A stretch of DNA of 64,000 nt from Mycobacterium sp. ACS4331. GTDB taxonomy: Bacteria; Actinomycetota; Actinomycetes; Mycobacteriales; Mycobacteriaceae. Within the stretch, counting starts at the first letter, position 1. The number at the start of each line of letters is the position of its first letter. The notes under the pieces are model-generated. The model ran no database searches and had not been told where the DNA came from. It worked only from the letters and a program-made list of their open reading frames with translations. Made by a program: the position numbers and the translations under genes. This document shows, one piece after another, positions 44,715-54,849 of the stretch. The stretch lies in NCBI RefSeq assembly GCF_001667265.1, contig NZ_LZHW01000102.1, positions 1 through 64,000 of the forward strand. Reading direction: 5' to 3'.

Positions 44715-45439
44715 AAATCCGTCCTGAGGCTGAGCGCAGCCTGTCCGCGCCCGGGGTGTCCCCGGCGGACGGGTCGCTGCACGCCCAGGACGGCCACACG
44801 CGCCGCGCGATCATCAGGCTTCTGCTGGAGTCGGGACCCATCACGGCCAGCCGAATCGGGGAGCAGTTGGGCCTCTCGGCCGCCGGCGTCCGCCGTCATC
44901 TCGACGCGCTGATCGAAACCGGCGACGCCCAGGCCAATGCCGCGGCGGCCTGGCAGCAGGCGGGCCGGGGACGGCCGGCGAAGCGCTATCAGCTCACCGC
45001 GGTGGGGCGCAGCAAGCTCGAGCACACCTACGACGATCTGGCTTCGGCCGCCATGCGGCAACTGCGTGAGATCGGCGGCGACGAGGCGGTGCGGACCTTC
45101 GCGCGCAAGCGCATCGACACCATCCTGGCCGAGGTCGAACCGGCGGGCGGCGAGGACGGCGCCGTCGAGGCCGCGGCCGGCCGCATCGCCGAGGCATTGA
45201 GCAGGGCCGGGTACGCGACCACCACCACGCAGGTCCGCGGACCCATCAAGGGCGTGCAGATCTGTCAACACCACTGTCCGGTGTCACATGTGGCCGAGGA
45301 GTTCCCGGAACTGTGCGAGGCCGAACAGGACGCCATGGCGCAGGTGCTGGGCACTCACGTGCAGAGGCTGGCCACCATCGTCAACGGTGACCTCGCCTGC
45401 ACCACCCATGTCCCGCTGACGCCGGCGGCAAGCCAGTAG
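44711..45439 (+). CDS. sufR: SUF operon repressor SufR
   Basis: 242 residues. The N-terminal winged helix-turn-helix has SRIGEQLGLSAAGVRRHLDA. The C-terminal domain holds the likely cluster ligands in GVQICQHHCPVSH and FPELCEAEQDAM. SufR senses the Fe-S state and represses the SUF genes. I use the GTG at 44711, which overlaps the candidate operator; a TTG at 44693 would lie upstream of the probable transcription start. sufB follows after 61 bases. Confidence 0.92.
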   Translation: MKIRPEAERSLSAPGVSPADGSLHAQDGHTRRAIIRLLLESGPITASRIGEQLGLSAAGVRRHLDALIETGDAQANAAAAWQQAGRGRPAKRYQLTAVGRSKLEHTYDDLASAAMRQLREIGGDEAVRTFARKRIDTILAEVEPAGGEDGAVEAAAGRIAEALSRAGYATTTTQVRGPIKGVQICQHHCPVSHVAEEFPELCEAEQDAMAQVLGTHVQRLATIVNGDLACTTHVPLTPAASQ

Positions 45440-45500
45440 CACCAACTCCGGCCCTCAGCCCGAGCCGGAGCCAGAACTAGAGCAGAAGGAGTGTGTCGCA

Positions 45501-46931
45501 ATGACACTCACACCGGAGACGCCGTTGACCCAGGAGGAGACCATTGCCTCCCTGGGCAAATACGGCTACGGCTGGGCTGACTCCGACACGGCGGGCGCCA
45601 GCGCTCAGCGCGGTCTTTCCGAGGCGGTCGTGCGGGACATCTCCGCCAAGAAGAACGAGCCCGAGTGGATGCTCGACATCCGGCTGAAGGCGCTGCGCAC
45701 CTTCGACAAGAAGCCCATGCCCAACTGGGGTTCCAACCTCGAGGGCATCGACTTCGACAACATCAAGTACTTCGTTCGGTCCACCGAGAAGCAGGCCACC
45801 TCCTGGGAGGAACTGCCCGAGGACATCAAGAACACCTACGACCGACTCGGCATCCCCGAGGCCGAGAAGCAGCGCCTGGTCGCCGGTGTGGCCGCGCAGT
45901 ACGAGTCGGAGGTCGTCTACCACCAGATCCGCGAGGATCTCGAGGCTCAGGGCGTCATCTTCCTCGACACCGACTCGGGCCTGCGGGAGCATCCCGAGAT
46001 CTTCCGGCAGCACTTCGGCACCGTGATTCCGGCCGGAGACAACAAGTTCTCCGCACTGAACACCGCGGTGTGGTCGGGCGGCTCGTTCATCTACGTCCCG
46101 CCGGGCGTCCACGTCGACATCCCGCTGCAGGCCTACTTCCGGATCAACACCGAGAACATGGGTCAGTTCGAGCGGACGCTGATCATCGCGGACGAGGGTT
46201 CGTACGTGCACTACGTCGAGGGCTGCACCGCGCCGATCTACAAGTCCGACTCGCTGCACTCGGCGGTCGTCGAGATCATCGTGAAGCCGGGCGCCCGGGT
46301 GCGCTACACCACGATCCAGAACTGGTCGAACAACGTCTACAACCTGGTCACCAAGCGTGCCCGTGCCGAAGCCGGCGCCACCATGGAGTGGATCGACGGC
46401 AACATCGGCTCGAAGGTCACCATGAAGTACCCGGCCGTGTGGATGACGGGCGAACACGCCAAGGGCGAGGTGCTCTCGGTCGCGTTCGCCGGCGAGGGGC
46501 AGCACCAGGACACCGGCGCCAAGATGCTGCATTTGGCCCCCCAGACGTCGAGCAACATCGTGTCGAAGTCGGTGGCCAGGGGCGGCGGTCGCGCCTCCTA
46601 CCGTGGGCTCGTCCAGGTCAACAAGGGTGCGCACGGCTCGAAGTCGAGCGTGAAATGTGACGCGCTGCTGGTCGACACGATCAGCCGCAGCGACACCTAT
46701 CCCTACGTCGACATCCGCGAGGACGACGTCACCATGGGGCACGAGGCCACGGTCTCCAAGGTCAGCGAGGATCAGCTCTTCTACCTGATGAGCCGCGGCC
46801 TGACCGAGGATGAGGCCATGGCCATGGTGGTGCGCGGCTTCGTCGAGCCCATCGCCAAGGAACTGCCCATGGAGTACGCGCTCGAGCTGAACCGGCTCAT
46901 CGAGCTTCAGATGGAAGGCGCGGTCGGCTAG
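45501..46931 (+). CDS. sufB: Fe-S cluster assembly protein SufB (no intein)
   Basis: 476 residues, beta-helix scaffold subunit of the SufBC2D complex. The core FVRSTEKQATSWEELPEDIK, FIYVPPGVHVDIPLQ, VHYVEGCTAPIYKSDSLH and the C-terminal VVRGFVEPIAKELPMEYA match the family. No intein interrupts the reading frame, unlike M. tuberculosis SufB (from memory). AAGGAG at 45486-45491 is the ribosome binding site. The stop and the GTG of sufD share one base. Confidence 0.97.
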   Translation: MTLTPETPLTQEETIASLGKYGYGWADSDTAGASAQRGLSEAVVRDISAKKNEPEWMLDIRLKALRTFDKKPMPNWGSNLEGIDFDNIKYFVRSTEKQATSWEELPEDIKNTYDRLGIPEAEKQRLVAGVAAQYESEVVYHQIREDLEAQGVIFLDTDSGLREHPEIFRQHFGTVIPAGDNKFSALNTAVWSGGSFIYVPPGVHVDIPLQAYFRINTENMGQFERTLIIADEGSYVHYVEGCTAPIYKSDSLHSAVVEIIVKPGARVRYTTIQNWSNNVYNLVTKRARAEAGATMEWIDGNIGSKVTMKYPAVWMTGEHAKGEVLSVAFAGEGQHQDTGAKMLHLAPQTSSNIVSKSVARGGGRASYRGLVQVNKGAHGSKSSVKCDALLVDTISRSDTYPYVDIREDDVTMGHEATVSKVSEDQLFYLMSRGLTEDEAMAMVVRGFVEPIAKELPMEYALELNRLIELQMEGAVG

Positions 46932-48127
46932 TGGCACAGGATCTCAACACCGCGGTCGAGGGTTCGGCCATCGCCGCGGTGAACAAGGGCGAGCTGTTCT
47001 CGTCCTTCGACGTCAACGCCTTCGAGGTGCCCGGCGGACGTGACGAACTGTGGCGCTTCACGCCACTGCGCCGGCTTCGTGGGCTGCACGACGGCACCGC
47101 GGCCGCCGACGGCAACCGTGCCCCGGCGGGCATCACCGTCAGCGAGCGCCCCGGGGTGACCGTCGAGACGGTGGGCCGCGGTGACGCCCGGCTCGGCCAG
47201 GCCGGCGTCCCCACCGATCGCGTTGCGGCCCAAGCCTTCTCGTCGTTCGACCAGGCCACCGTGGTGACGGTGGCTCGTGACACGGAGGTGGCGGAGCCCA
47301 TCGAGATCACGGTCGACGGTCCGGGCGCGGGCAATGTCGCGTTCGGCCACCTGCAGATTCGCGTCGAGGAGCTGTCCCGCGCGATCGTGGTGGTGGACCT
47401 GCGCGGCAGCGGCACCTACGCCGACAACGTCGAGATCATCGTCGGCGACTCCGCGGGCCTGGGCGTCATCTGGATCGCGGACTGGGACGACGACATGGTG
47501 CACGTCAGCGCGCACCACGCCACGCTGGGCCGCGACGCCGTGCTCGGCCACGTCAACGTGACCCTCGGCGGCGACGTCGTGCGCACCACGGCCACGGTGC
47601 GGTTCACCGGACCCGGCGGCGACGCCAGGCTGTATGGCACCTACTTCGCCGACGACGGCCAGTTCTTCGAGTCCCGCCTCCTGGTTGACCACGCGCAGCC
47701 CAACTGCAAGTCCGACGTGCTGTACAAGGGTGCGCTGCAGGGTGATCCGGACTCCGCCAAGCCCGATGCGCACACCGTCTGGATCGGCGACGTGCTGATC
47801 CGCGCCGAGGCGACGGGCACCGACACTTTCGAGGTCAACCGCAACCTGCTGTTGACCGACGGCGCGAGGGCCGACTCTGTGCCCAACCTGGAGATCGAGA
47901 CCGGCGAGATCGCCGGTGCCGGGCATGCCAGTGCGACGGGCCGTTTCGACGACGAGCAGCTGTTCTACCTGCGCGCCCGCGGCATCCCGGAGGATCAGGC
48001 CCGCCGCCTTGTGGTGCGCGGCTTCTTCGGCGAGATCATCGCCAAGATCGCCGTGCCCGAGGTGCGGGAACGCCTGACCGCAGCCATCGAGAAAGAACTC
48101 GCCATCACCGAATCGAGAAATGCGTAA
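46931..48127 (+). CDS. sufD: Fe-S cluster assembly protein SufD
   Basis: 398 residues, beta-helix paralogue of SufB and partner in the SufBC2D scaffold. The characteristic C-terminal block DSVPNLEIETGEIAGAGHAS, EQLFYLRARGIPEDQARRLVV and RGFFGEIIAKI is present. The GTG start overlaps the sufB stop by one base, and sufC begins inside its stop codon (TAATG), so sufB-sufD-sufC are produced together. The length is normal. Confidence 0.96.
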   Translation: MAQDLNTAVEGSAIAAVNKGELFSSFDVNAFEVPGGRDELWRFTPLRRLRGLHDGTAAADGNRAPAGITVSERPGVTVETVGRGDARLGQAGVPTDRVAAQAFSSFDQATVVTVARDTEVAEPIEITVDGPGAGNVAFGHLQIRVEELSRAIVVVDLRGSGTYADNVEIIVGDSAGLGVIWIADWDDDMVHVSAHHATLGRDAVLGHVNVTLGGDVVRTTATVRFTGPGGDARLYGTYFADDGQFFESRLLVDHAQPNCKSDVLYKGALQGDPDSAKPDAHTVWIGDVLIRAEATGTDTFEVNRNLLLTDGARADSVPNLEIETGEIAGAGHASATGRFDDEQLFYLRARGIPEDQARRLVVRGFFGEIIAKIAVPEVRERLTAAIEKELAITESRNA

Positions 48128-48900
48128 TGACCACTCTGGAAATCAAAGACCTGCACGTTTCGGTCGCCAACCCGGCTGAGGCCGGCCAGGAGATCCCGAT
48201 CCTCAAGGGCGTCAACCTCACCGTGAAGTCCGGTGAGACCCATGCGGTCATGGGGCCCAACGGATCCGGCAAGTCGACGCTGTCCTACGCCATCGCCGGG
48301 CACCCCAAGTACACCGTCACCTCAGGGTCGATCACCCTCGACGGTGCGGACGTGCTCGAGATGAGCATCGACGAGCGTGCGCGTGCGGGCCTGTTCCTGG
48401 CCATGCAGTACCCCGTCGAGGTGCCGGGTGTGTCGATGTCGAACTTCCTGCGCACCGCGGCCACGGCCGTGCGTGGCGAGGCGCCCAAGCTGCGGCATTG
48501 GGTCAAGGAGGTCAAGGGCGCGATGAACGATCTGGGCATCGACCCGGCCTTCGGTGAGCGCAGCGTGAACGAGGGCTTCTCGGGCGGTGAGAAGAAGCGC
48601 CACGAGATCCTGCAGCTGGGCCTGCTCAAGCCGAAGATCGCGATCCTCGACGAGACCGACTCGGGTCTGGATGTCGACGCCCTGCGCGTGGTGAGCGAAG
48701 GCGTCAACCGCTACGCCGAGGCAGAGCACGGTGGGCTGCTGCTGATCACGCACTACACCCGAATCCTGCGTTACATCCGACCGCAGTTCGTGCACGTCTT
48801 CTTCGACGGCCGCATCGTCCAGTCCGGCGGCCCCGAGTTGGCCGACGAACTCGAGGAGCACGGCTACGAGCGCTTCACACAGGCTGCCACGGGAGCCTGA
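48127..48900 (+). CDS. sufC: Fe-S assembly ATPase SufC
   Basis: 257 residues, ABC-type ATPase that drives the SufBC2D scaffold. Walker A AVMGPNGSGKSTLSYAI, signature NEGFSGGEKKRHEILQ, Walker B AILDETDSGLDVDALRVV and the H-loop LLITHYTRILRYIRP are all intact. The ATG shares one base with the sufD stop. It is soluble, with no transmembrane partner, as expected for SufC. Confidence 0.97.
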   Translation: MTTLEIKDLHVSVANPAEAGQEIPILKGVNLTVKSGETHAVMGPNGSGKSTLSYAIAGHPKYTVTSGSITLDGADVLEMSIDERARAGLFLAMQYPVEVPGVSMSNFLRTAATAVRGEAPKLRHWVKEVKGAMNDLGIDPAFGERSVNEGFSGGEKKRHEILQLGLLKPKIAILDETDSGLDVDALRVVSEGVNRYAEAEHGGLLLITHYTRILRYIRPQFVHVFFDGRIVQSGGPELADELEEHGYERFTQAATGA

Positions 48901-48901
48901 C

Positions 48902-50188
48902 GTGACGGCCGCACGGACGCCGGAAGCGAGTTCTCAGCTGGTGCTGGACATCCCGGCGATCAGGGCGGACTTCCCCATCCTGAGCCGCGTGATGCGGGGC
49001 GGCAAGCAGCTGGCCTACCTGGATTCCGGTGCCACGTCACAGAAACCACTGCAGGTGCTCGATGCGGAGCGGGAGTTCCTGCTGACCTCCAACGGCGCCG
49101 TGCACCGAGGTGCGCATCAACTGATGGAGGAGTCCACCGACGCCTACGAACAGGGCCGGCACGACATCGCCGACGTCGTCGGCGCCGACGTCGACGAACT
49201 GGTGTTCACAAAGAACGCCACCGAGTCGATCAACCTGGTGGCATATGCGCTGGGGGACAACCGGTTCGAACGGGCCATCGGCCCCGGCGACGTCATCGTC
49301 ACCACCGAACTCGAGCACCACGCCAACCTGATTCCGTGGCAGGAACTGGCCCGCCGCACGGGCGCGACGCTGAAGTGGTTCGGCGTCACCTCCGAGGGGC
49401 CGGATGCGGGCCGCATCGACCTGGACTCGCTTGAACTCGACGAACGCGTCAAAGTCGTGGCATTCAGCCATCATTCGAACGTCACGGGTGCCATCGCGCC
49501 GGTCGCCGAACTGGTGGCTCGGGCCAGGGCCGTCGGTGCGCTGACCGTGCTGGACGCGTGCCAGTCGGTGCCTCATCAGCCTGTGGACTTCCATGCCCTC
49601 GACGTCGACTTCGCGGCTTTCTCGGGCCACAAAATGCTGGGACCGACGGGGATCGGCGTACTCTACGGGAGGCGGGCACTGCTCGCCGACCTGCCGCCGT
49701 TCCTCACGGGCGGGTCGATGATCGAGACCGTGACCATGGAGGCCACCACCTACGCACCCGCGCCGCAGCGATTCGAGGCGGGCACCCCGATGACTTCGCA
49801 GGTCGTCGGGCTGGCCGCCGCCGCGCGGTATCTGCGGGCACTGCAGATGCCCGCCGTCGAGGCTCACGAGGACGACCTGGTGGCCGCGACGCTCGCCGGT
49901 CTGAGCGAGGTCCCGGGGGTGCGGATCATCGGCCCCCTGGCGGTCGAGGACCGCGGCTCTCCGGTGAGTTTCGTGGTCGACGGCATCCACGCGCACGACG
50001 TCGGTCAGGTGCTCGACGACGAGGGTGTGGCGGTGCGGGTCGGCCACCACTGCGCGTGGCCGCTGCACCGCCGGTTCGGCGTGGCCGCGACGGCACGGGC
50101 CTCGTTCGCGGTGTACAACACGCTCGACGAGGTGGATCGTCTGGTGGCCGGTGTGCGCCGCGCCGTGCAGTTCTTCGGTGGGAACTGA
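48902..50188 (+). CDS. sufS: cysteine desulfurase SufS
   Basis: 428 residues, PLP enzyme that takes sulfur from cysteine for cluster building. The PLP lysine is in FSGHKMLGPTGIGVLYG and the active-site cysteine in VRVGHHCAWPLHRRFG. Other motifs are YLDSGATSQKPLQVLD and FTKNATESINLVAYAL. The GTG starts one base after the sufC stop, and its own stop overlaps sufU (TGATG). It is the group II enzyme that works with SufU. Confidence 0.96.
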   Translation: MTAARTPEASSQLVLDIPAIRADFPILSRVMRGGKQLAYLDSGATSQKPLQVLDAEREFLLTSNGAVHRGAHQLMEESTDAYEQGRHDIADVVGADVDELVFTKNATESINLVAYALGDNRFERAIGPGDVIVTTELEHHANLIPWQELARRTGATLKWFGVTSEGPDAGRIDLDSLELDERVKVVAFSHHSNVTGAIAPVAELVARARAVGALTVLDACQSVPHQPVDFHALDVDFAAFSGHKMLGPTGIGVLYGRRALLADLPPFLTGGSMIETVTMEATTYAPAPQRFEAGTPMTSQVVGLAAAARYLRALQMPAVEAHEDDLVAATLAGLSEVPGVRIIGPLAVEDRGSPVSFVVDGIHAHDVGQVLDDEGVAVRVGHHCAWPLHRRFGVAATARASFAVYNTLDEVDRLVAGVRRAVQFFGGN

Positions 50189-50661
50189 TGCGTCTCGAGC
50201 AGATGTACCAGGAAGTCATCCTGGACCACTACAAACACCCGCACCACCGTGGTCTGCGGGAACCGTTCGGTGCCGAGGTGCAGCACGTGAACCCGACCTG
50301 TGGGGACGAGGTCACTCTTCGGGTCACGCTGTCCGACGACGGGGAGACCGTCACCGACGTGTCCTACGACGGCCAGGGCTGCTCCATCAGCCAGGCCTCG
50401 ACCTCGGTGCTCACCGACCAGATCATCGGGCAGACTGTGGGGGATGCACTGAAGACGGTCGCCGCGTTCACCGAGATGATCTCGTCGCGCGGCAACATCG
50501 ACGGTGACGAGGACGTGCTGGGCGACGGCATCGCCTTCGCCGGCGTGTCGAAGTACCCGGCCAGAGTCAAGTGCGCTCTGCTCGGGTGGACGGCGTTCAA
50601 GGCCGCGCTGGCGGAGGCCAGTGCGGGTGTACCAGACTCCGGCAGCGAGGAGCGATCATGA
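50188..50661 (+). CDS. sufU: SufU sulfur-transfer protein
   Basis: 157 residues, IscU-like fold with zinc/cysteine ligands in NPTCGDEVTLR, GQGCSISQASTS and ARVKCALLGW. SufU accepts persulfide sulfur from SufS and passes it to the scaffold. The N-terminus MRLEQMYQEVILDHYKHP is the family start. The ATG is inside the sufS stop overlap, and the stop overlaps sufT (ATGA). Confidence 0.96.
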   Translation: MRLEQMYQEVILDHYKHPHHRGLREPFGAEVQHVNPTCGDEVTLRVTLSDDGETVTDVSYDGQGCSISQASTSVLTDQIIGQTVGDALKTVAAFTEMISSRGNIDGDEDVLGDGIAFAGVSKYPARVKCALLGWTAFKAALAEASAGVPDSGSEERS

Positions 50662-50999
50662 GTGAAACCGCCAGCGACGAACTTCTCGCCGACGTCGAAG
50701 AGGCCATGCGCGACGTCGTCGACCCCGAACTCGGGATCAACGTCGTCGACCTCGGCCTGGTGTACGGACTCAACGTCGAACAGGGCGACGCGGGTTCGGT
50801 CGCGTTGATCGACATGACCCTGACGTCGGCGGCGTGCCCGCTGACCGACGTGATCGAGGATCAGTCCCGCAACGCCCTGGTCGGCGCCGGGCTGGTCGAC
50901 GAGATCAAGATCAACTGGGTCTGGAATCCGCCGTGGGGACCGGACAAGATCACCGACGACGGCCGCGAGCAGTTGCGCGCTCTGGGATTCACCGTCTAG
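50658..50999 (+). CDS. sufT: SufT/MIP18-like iron-sulfur protein
   Basis: 113 residues, DUF59/MIP18 domain with VVDPELGINVVDLGLVYGL and the conserved Cys in TLTSAACPLTDVI. SufT-type proteins help mature Fe-S enzymes and accompany suf operons in many bacteria. The ATG overlaps the sufU stop. It is the last gene of the unit; two small GC stem-loops follow before the thioredoxin gene. Confidence 0.93.
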   Translation: MSETASDELLADVEEAMRDVVDPELGINVVDLGLVYGLNVEQGDAGSVALIDMTLTSAACPLTDVIEDQSRNALVGAGLVDEIKINWVWNPPWGPDKITDDGREQLRALGFTV

Positions 51000-51003
51000 C
51001 AGA

Positions 51004-51042
51004 GCCCGCTTCGGGCAGTCAGAGCAGGGGAACAGACCCCTG
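51004..51042 (+). terminator. two small stem-loops after sufT
   Basis: GCCCG-CTT-CGGGC (51004-51016) and CAGGGG-AACAGA-CCCCTG (51025-51042) lie between sufT and the thioredoxin gene. No T-run follows, so they may be weak terminators or mRNA stabilisers rather than true intrinsic terminators. Confidence 0.35.
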
Positions 51043-51063
51043 TCCGCCAACGTTAGGAGAGAC

Positions 51064-51429
51064 GTGGCAACCCAAGACCTCACCGCAGATCAGTTCAACG
51101 ACACCATCAACGGCAACGACATCGTGCTCGTGGATTTCTGGGCATCGTGGTGCGGTCCGTGCCGCGCGTTCGCGCCCACGTTCGCCGCGTCGTCGGAGAA
51201 GCACCCGGACGTCGTGTACGCGAAGGTCGACACCGAGGCCGAGCAGGAGTTGGCTGCCGCCGCGCAGATCCGCTCCATCCCGACTCTGATGGCGTTCAAG
51301 AAGGGCAAGCTGGTGTTCAACCAGGCCGGTGCCCTTCCGCCGGCCGCACTCGAGGATCTGGTGCAGCGGGTCAAGGAGTTCGACATCGACGCCGCCCTCG
51401 CCGAGCAGGGTGACGTCAAAGACGTCTGA
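51064..51429 (+). CDS. thioredoxin
   Basis: 121 residues, one thioredoxin domain. The active site is FWASWCGPCRAFAP with the redox cysteines, and SIPTLMAFKKGK contains the conserved cis-proline. It resembles the second thioredoxin of M. tuberculosis (Rv1471, often called TrxB1, from memory), which lies at the same place. The GTG at 51064 follows TTAGGAGAGAC. It starts 64 bases after sufT. It may serve redox control of Fe-S metabolism, but this is only an inference from the neighbours. Confidence 0.93.
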   Translation: MATQDLTADQFNDTINGNDIVLVDFWASWCGPCRAFAPTFAASSEKHPDVVYAKVDTEAEQELAAAAQIRSIPTLMAFKKGKLVFNQAGALPPAALEDLVQRVKEFDIDAALAEQGDVKDV

Positions 51430-51461
51430 GCGTCAGAAGAGGTTTGGCGCGCGTCACGCGA

Positions 51462-51467
51462 TAGCGT
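51462..51467 (+). promoter_or_regulatory. -10 hexamer TAGCGT for the enoyl-CoA hydratase gene
   Basis: The hexamer predicts a start at about 51474-51476, at or two bases before the GTG. No Shine-Dalgarno sequence is visible. Confidence 0.45.
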
Positions 51468-51475
51468 GACCATCC

Positions 51476-52291
51476 GTGAGTTCTGAATTCGTCCTCGTCG
51501 ACCGTCCGCGTCCCGGGGTGGCGCTGATCACCCTGAACCGTCCGGAGCGGATGAACTCGATGGCGTTCGACGTCATGGTCCCGTTGCGGCGCGTCCTCGA
51601 CGAGGTGAACGACGACAACTCGGTGCGCGCGGTCATCCTCACGGGTGCGGGCCACGGATTCTCGTCCGGCGCCGATCACAAATCGGCGGGCAGCGTGCCG
51701 AACGTCGACGGGTTGACCAGGCCGACGTTCGGGCTGCGCTCGATGCAGGTGCTCGATGAGGTGATCCTGGGTTTGCGGCGCCTGCACCAACCGGTGATCG
51801 CCGCGGTCAACGGCGCCGCGATCGGCGGCGGACTGTGCCTGGCGCTGGCGTGCGACATCCGCATCGCCGGCGCCAGCGCGTATTTCCGGGCGGCGGGCAT
51901 CAACAACGGTCTGACCGCCAGTGAGCTTGGTCTCAGCTATCTGCTGCCGCGAGCCATCGGCACCTCACGCGCGTTCGAGCTGATGCTCACCGGTCGCGAC
52001 GTCGACGCCGCGGAAGCCGAACGGATCGGGCTGGTTTCGCAGCAGGTCGCCGACGCGGATCTGTTGGACACGTGCGCTGACATGGCAGAACGCATCGCGT
52101 CGTTCTCGCGGCCGGGAATCGAGTTGACGAAGCGGACGCTGTGGACTGGACTGGACGCGACTACCCTGGAAGGGCACATGCAGGCGGAAGGCCTGGGTCA
52201 GCTGTACATTCGCCTGCTCACCGCGAACTTCGAAGAAGCGGTTGCTGCGCGCGCAGAGAAGCGGTCCCCGGTCTTCACCGACGACAAATGA
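51476..52291 (+). CDS. echA12: enoyl-CoA hydratase/isomerase family protein (EchA12-like)
   Basis: 271 residues, crotonase fold. The oxyanion-hole segments are TGAGHGFSSGADHKS and AVNGAAIGGGLCLALACDIR. The catalytic-acid region reads GINNGLTASELGLSYLLPRA with a Glu. The family hydrates or isomerises acyl-CoA; the exact substrate is not known. The gene name rests on position between thioredoxin and the ABC-F gene, as in M. tuberculosis (from memory). Its stop is 19 bases before the ABC-F start, so they are likely co-transcribed. Confidence 0.88.
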   Translation: MSSEFVLVDRPRPGVALITLNRPERMNSMAFDVMVPLRRVLDEVNDDNSVRAVILTGAGHGFSSGADHKSAGSVPNVDGLTRPTFGLRSMQVLDEVILGLRRLHQPVIAAVNGAAIGGGLCLALACDIRIAGASAYFRAAGINNGLTASELGLSYLLPRAIGTSRAFELMLTGRDVDAAEAERIGLVSQQVADADLLDTCADMAERIASFSRPGIELTKRTLWTGLDATTLEGHMQAEGLGQLYIRLLTANFEEAVAARAEKRSPVFTDDK

Positions 52292-52310
52292 CGAACGCAG
52301 GAGCGCACCC

Positions 52311-53939
<1,629 letters not shown>

Positions 53940-53999
53940 CGAGTCGCTGTTCACAGCAGACCATTTCGTGATTTGCATCACATGGCCGCCGTGGGCTTC

Positions 54000-54005
54000 T
54001 ACCCT
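54000..54005 (+). promoter_or_regulatory. -10 hexamer TACCCT for the small HTH gene
   Basis: TACCCT predicts a start near 54012 and a 31-base leader with GGGGAGG (54031-54037) 5 bases before the ATG. Confidence 0.45.
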
Positions 54006-54042
54006 TGATGAGGTTGGGGGACCTTGACTTGGGGAGGCGTCA

Positions 54043-54243
54043 ATGAGGAAGTCGAGTAAGGCGCGCGACCAACTGCTCGTCGAGCTGCGCAGCGCTTATG
54101 AGGGTGGGGCCAGCATTCGTGCCCTGGTCGCCAACACCGGGCGCTCGTACGGGTCGATCCACTCGATGCTGCGCGAATCCGGCACCACCATGCGAAGTCG
54201 GGGCGGCCCCAACCATCGCACTCGGAGGGCCGCGGCCAGCTGA
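54043..54243 (+). CDS. small helix-turn-helix protein (Rv1473A-like)
   Basis: 66 residues. Residues about 8-50 form a helix-turn-helix: ARDQLLVELRSAYEGGASIR, ALVANTGRSYGSIHSMLRES; the C-terminus is basic (TRRAAAS after RGGPNHR). Small proteins of this type are conserved in mycobacteria and other actinobacteria, but no target is known to me. GGGGAGG gives a strong ribosome binding site and a separate promoter lies upstream. It converges with acnR, 17 bases between stops. Confidence 0.8.
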   Translation: MRKSSKARDQLLVELRSAYEGGASIRALVANTGRSYGSIHSMLRESGTTMRSRGGPNHRTRRAAAS

Positions 54244-54260
54244 CTGACGAGCAGAGCCGC

Positions 54261-54827
54261 CTACTGCTGCTGACGCACGGACGCCTCGACCAGATCCAGC
54301 ACGGCACCGAGCTTTTCCGGGTCGTCGCCGGAGGCCAGCCGAGCGACGAGCCCGTCGAGCACCAGATCCAGGTACGTCTGCAGGATGTCGCCGGGAACGT
54401 CGTCGCGCAGGCGGCCGGCCTTCTTCTGTCTGCGCAGCCGCTCGCTGGTGGCTGCCGACAGTTCGGCCGACCGCTCGGCCCAGCCCCGGTTGAAGACCGG
54501 GTCGTTGCGCAGTTTGCGCGCGATCTCCAGGCGGGTGGCCAGCCAGTCGAACTGTTCGGGCGCCGCCAGCATGTCCCGCATCACCTGGATCAGGCCCTCG
54601 CGGGAGGCCACGTCGGCCATCCGCTCGGCGTCCTCGCGGGCCAGTTCGAAGAACAGCGAGTCCTTGTCGCGGAAATGGTGGAAGATCGCCCCCCGCGACA
54701 GGCCGATCGACTGCTCGAGGCGGCGCACCGTCGCTTTGTCATAGCCGAACTCGGCGAAGCAGCGACGGGCGCCGTCGAGGATCTGGCGGCGGCGAGCCGC
54801 CAGATGGTCCTCGCTGACTCTGGGCAT
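54261..54827 (-). CDS. acnR: AcnR-type TetR repressor of aconitase
   Basis: 188 residues. The helix-turn-helix spans about residues 12-55: RRRQILDGARRCFAEFGYDK, then RRLEQSIGLSRGAIFHHFRD. The sequence is of the Corynebacterium AcnR type and the gene follows acn on the minus strand with 22 bases between, the same order as in corynebacteria. AcnR represses acn. A perfect match to the known AcnR operator lies in the acn promoter (57718-57733). The ATG at 54827 is the only reasonable start. Confidence 0.9.
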   Translation of the reverse strand: MPRVSEDHLAARRRQILDGARRCFAEFGYDKATVRRLEQSIGLSRGAIFHHFRDKDSLFFELAREDAERMADVASREGLIQVMRDMLAAPEQFDWLATRLEIARKLRNDPVFNRGWAERSAELSAATSERLRRQKKAGRLRDDVPGDILQTYLDLVLDGLVARLASGDDPEKLGAVLDLVEASVRQQQ

Positions 54828-54849
54828 GCGCTGGGCCCCTGCTGTCCGG

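Noticed and set aside
45477..46937. 486-residue open frame opposite sufB
   Set aside because: Shadow of sufB; no family similarity and no ribosome binding site.
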